From: CANIGN01 sp964538275
GTDB lineage: Bacteria > Bdellovibrionota > UBA2428
Direction: 5' to 3'
Length of the DNA: 64,000 nucleotides
Assembly: GCA_964538275.1 (NCBI GenBank)
Contig: CAZIFW010000004.1
Location: forward strand, 27,484-91,483
How positions within the stretch are numbered: the first letter of the stretch is position 1; every line of letters begins with the position of its first letter. The notes beneath the pieces were generated by a model that saw only the letters and a list, made by a program, of their open reading frames with translations, made no database searches and had not been told where the DNA came from. Both the position numbers and the translations under genes were made by a program. Below, in pieces: positions 63,127 to 64,000 of this stretch.

Positions 63127-64000
63127 AACTCACATTTACAGTCTTAGAGTATTCTTCACATATTTCTTTTATACGAGCTTCTCCAAATGAATTTAAAACT
63201 CCACATGTAACAAAGTTCACTGACTGAGCTTTTGCAAAATTAGGATTTAGATTTTCATTTAAACTTACTATTAAACTGTGCTTACCTTGCATTTGAGGGC
63301 GGCCATTGTAAGGTGCACGCTTATCCATCATTTTATCCCAGACTTCTCGATAACTCGTGTTGCCATCTTCATCGGGGCGATAATTTGTACCAACGCCCAT
63401 TTGCATGTCCCCATCTTTTTCTGCAAGCTGCACATTTCTTACATTTAGTTTAAAAATATTTTTAGGTGATGAAATAAAAGACAGTGCCATCTCGGCATCT
63501 AAATCATACTCACTTAATGGAATAGATCCGCTATATTGCGCCACTTTCCACTTAAGTCCAACTTTTTTATCCTTAGAAAATTCAAGCTCAATGTTTTGGG
63601 GAATAATGGGTTGTTTCCATTCAGCCGGCAAATCAGCATATTCCTTCCAATCCCTCAATTTGCCATAAACGTCGATTGCAAAACGATCCATCACTCGACG
63701 AGTGCTCATACGGTTTAACTCTCTTAAATGAAAAGGATCTGAGTTAAAGACACAAAACATCCCCGCTGGAATAGGTAAACAATCCAATTGAAGAGTGCGA
63801 TCGTCATAAACCGTGTTCCACTCCCAAGAAATCCATTTTCTTCCATAACTATCCGCCCATCGCTCTGTACGTTCAGGCTTAGAGAAACTTTTAATTTCAA
63901 TTCTTCTACCAGCATAATTTCTAGACCAATTGATTTGTTTAATGAATGTCTCAAGAATTCCTTGTCCGTCCTGGTAAAATTCTTTTAATTTCTTTTTACG
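63116..64000 (-). CDS. Hypothetical protein, 5' end cut by window
   Basis: The reading frame on the minus strand stays open from the stop at 63116 to the window edge (64000), so at least 294 residues are coded and the start is outside; a TTG at 63787 is merely internal. I do not recognise the family. The visible part has WADSYGRKWISWEWN, LDCLPIPAGMFCVFN, many Lys/Glu/Asn/Tyr, and an EYDLDAEMALSF segment; three cysteines are seen. No signal peptide can be judged. It converges on the zinc-ribbon gene. Confidence 0.55.
   Translation of the reverse strand, partial: RKKKLKEFYQDGQGILETFIKQINWSRNYAGRRIEIKSFSKPERTERWADSYGRKWISWEWNTVYDDRTLQLDCLPIPAGMFCVFNSDPFHLRELNRMSTRRVMDRFAIDVYGKLRDWKEYADLPAEWKQPIIPQNIELEFSKDKKVGLKWKVAQYSGSIPLSEYDLDAEMALSFISSPKNIFKLNVRNVQLAEKDGDMQMGVGTNYRPDEDGNTSYREVWDKMMDKRAPYNGRPQMQGKHSLIVSLNENLNPNFAKAQSVNFVTCGVLNSFGEARIKEICEEYSKTVNVSSTR

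Noticed and set aside
63724..63954. Separate 76-residue minus-strand gene near the right edge
   Set aside because: It lies in a different frame inside the longer minus-strand gene at 63116-64000, which stays open through this region.
1..64000. CRISPR array, prophage or transposon
   Set aside because: No short regularly spaced repeats, integrase, transposase or structural phage genes were seen.

Overview
The window is chromosomal DNA of a diderm (Gram-negative) bacterium with fairly low GC. The envelope genes show the two membranes: Pal, a CpoB-like protein, TolC, an RND pump, SecDF-YajC, lipoproteins and two outer-membrane beta-barrels. Many c-di-GMP and Ser/Thr-kinase genes, an unusual number of exported proteins without known family, and the arrangement of housekeeping genes suggest Bdellovibrionota or a related former deltaproteobacterial lineage. 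That placement is inference from gene content only. I saw no rRNA, tRNA, CRISPR array, transposase or phage module, and no gene-free stretch longer than about 300 bases. Genes at both window edges are cut.

Layout. 1-10.7 kb: a truncated GAF/HD-GYP phosphodiesterase, a cyclic-nucleotide-binding protein, the ribosome-rescue factor ArfB, a secreted protein with the hallmarks of a FAM20-like kinase, an outer-membrane barrel whose signal peptide is broken by a stop, a SnoaL-DUF1295 pair, xseA, and a Ser/Thr kinase convergent with a GGDEF cyclase. 10.8-20 kb: a Na/Ca exchanger, an unknown membrane protein, and the minus-strand operon [half AI-2E transporter]-tgt-yajC-secD-secF-recJ. 20.2-25.8 kb: a complete oppABCDF peptide importer. 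25.8-32.7 kb: glutathione-dependent formaldehyde detoxification (frmA-fghA), a PDZ plus GND-repeat lipoprotein, RNase HI, an AEC transporter and a uridine-kinase homologue.

32.7-40.3 kb: an RND pump with a TolC partner but no adaptor gene, next to a four-gene putative zinc system (ZrgA/DUF2796, ABC ATPase, FtsX-like permease, DUF3299). 40.3-46.3 kb: mscL, a GH114-like hydrolase, a GT39-like glycosyltransferase, a pectate-lyase-like protein and an M28 peptidase. 46.4-50.4 kb: a lone nuoI, smpB, DUF502, a Gfo/Idh/MocA oxidoreductase and an ABC1 kinase. 55.4-64 kb: a second DUF502 protein, a small conserved protein, the pal/DUF4398/cpoB/tsaD/rsmA group, a 969-residue surface metallopeptidase-barrel protein and two unknown genes.

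The best candidate for an undescribed system lies at 50.5-54.8 kb. Two divergent, tightly packed gene pairs share one short promoter region. One pair encodes a small exported protein and a circularly-permuted-ATP-grasp-like protein with altered ATP loops. The other encodes an alpha-oxoamine-synthase-family PLP enzyme and a second ATP-grasp protein with an intact nucleotide loop. The composition suggests synthesis of a small amide- or aminoketone-containing metabolite, or modification of the exported protein; both readings are inference.
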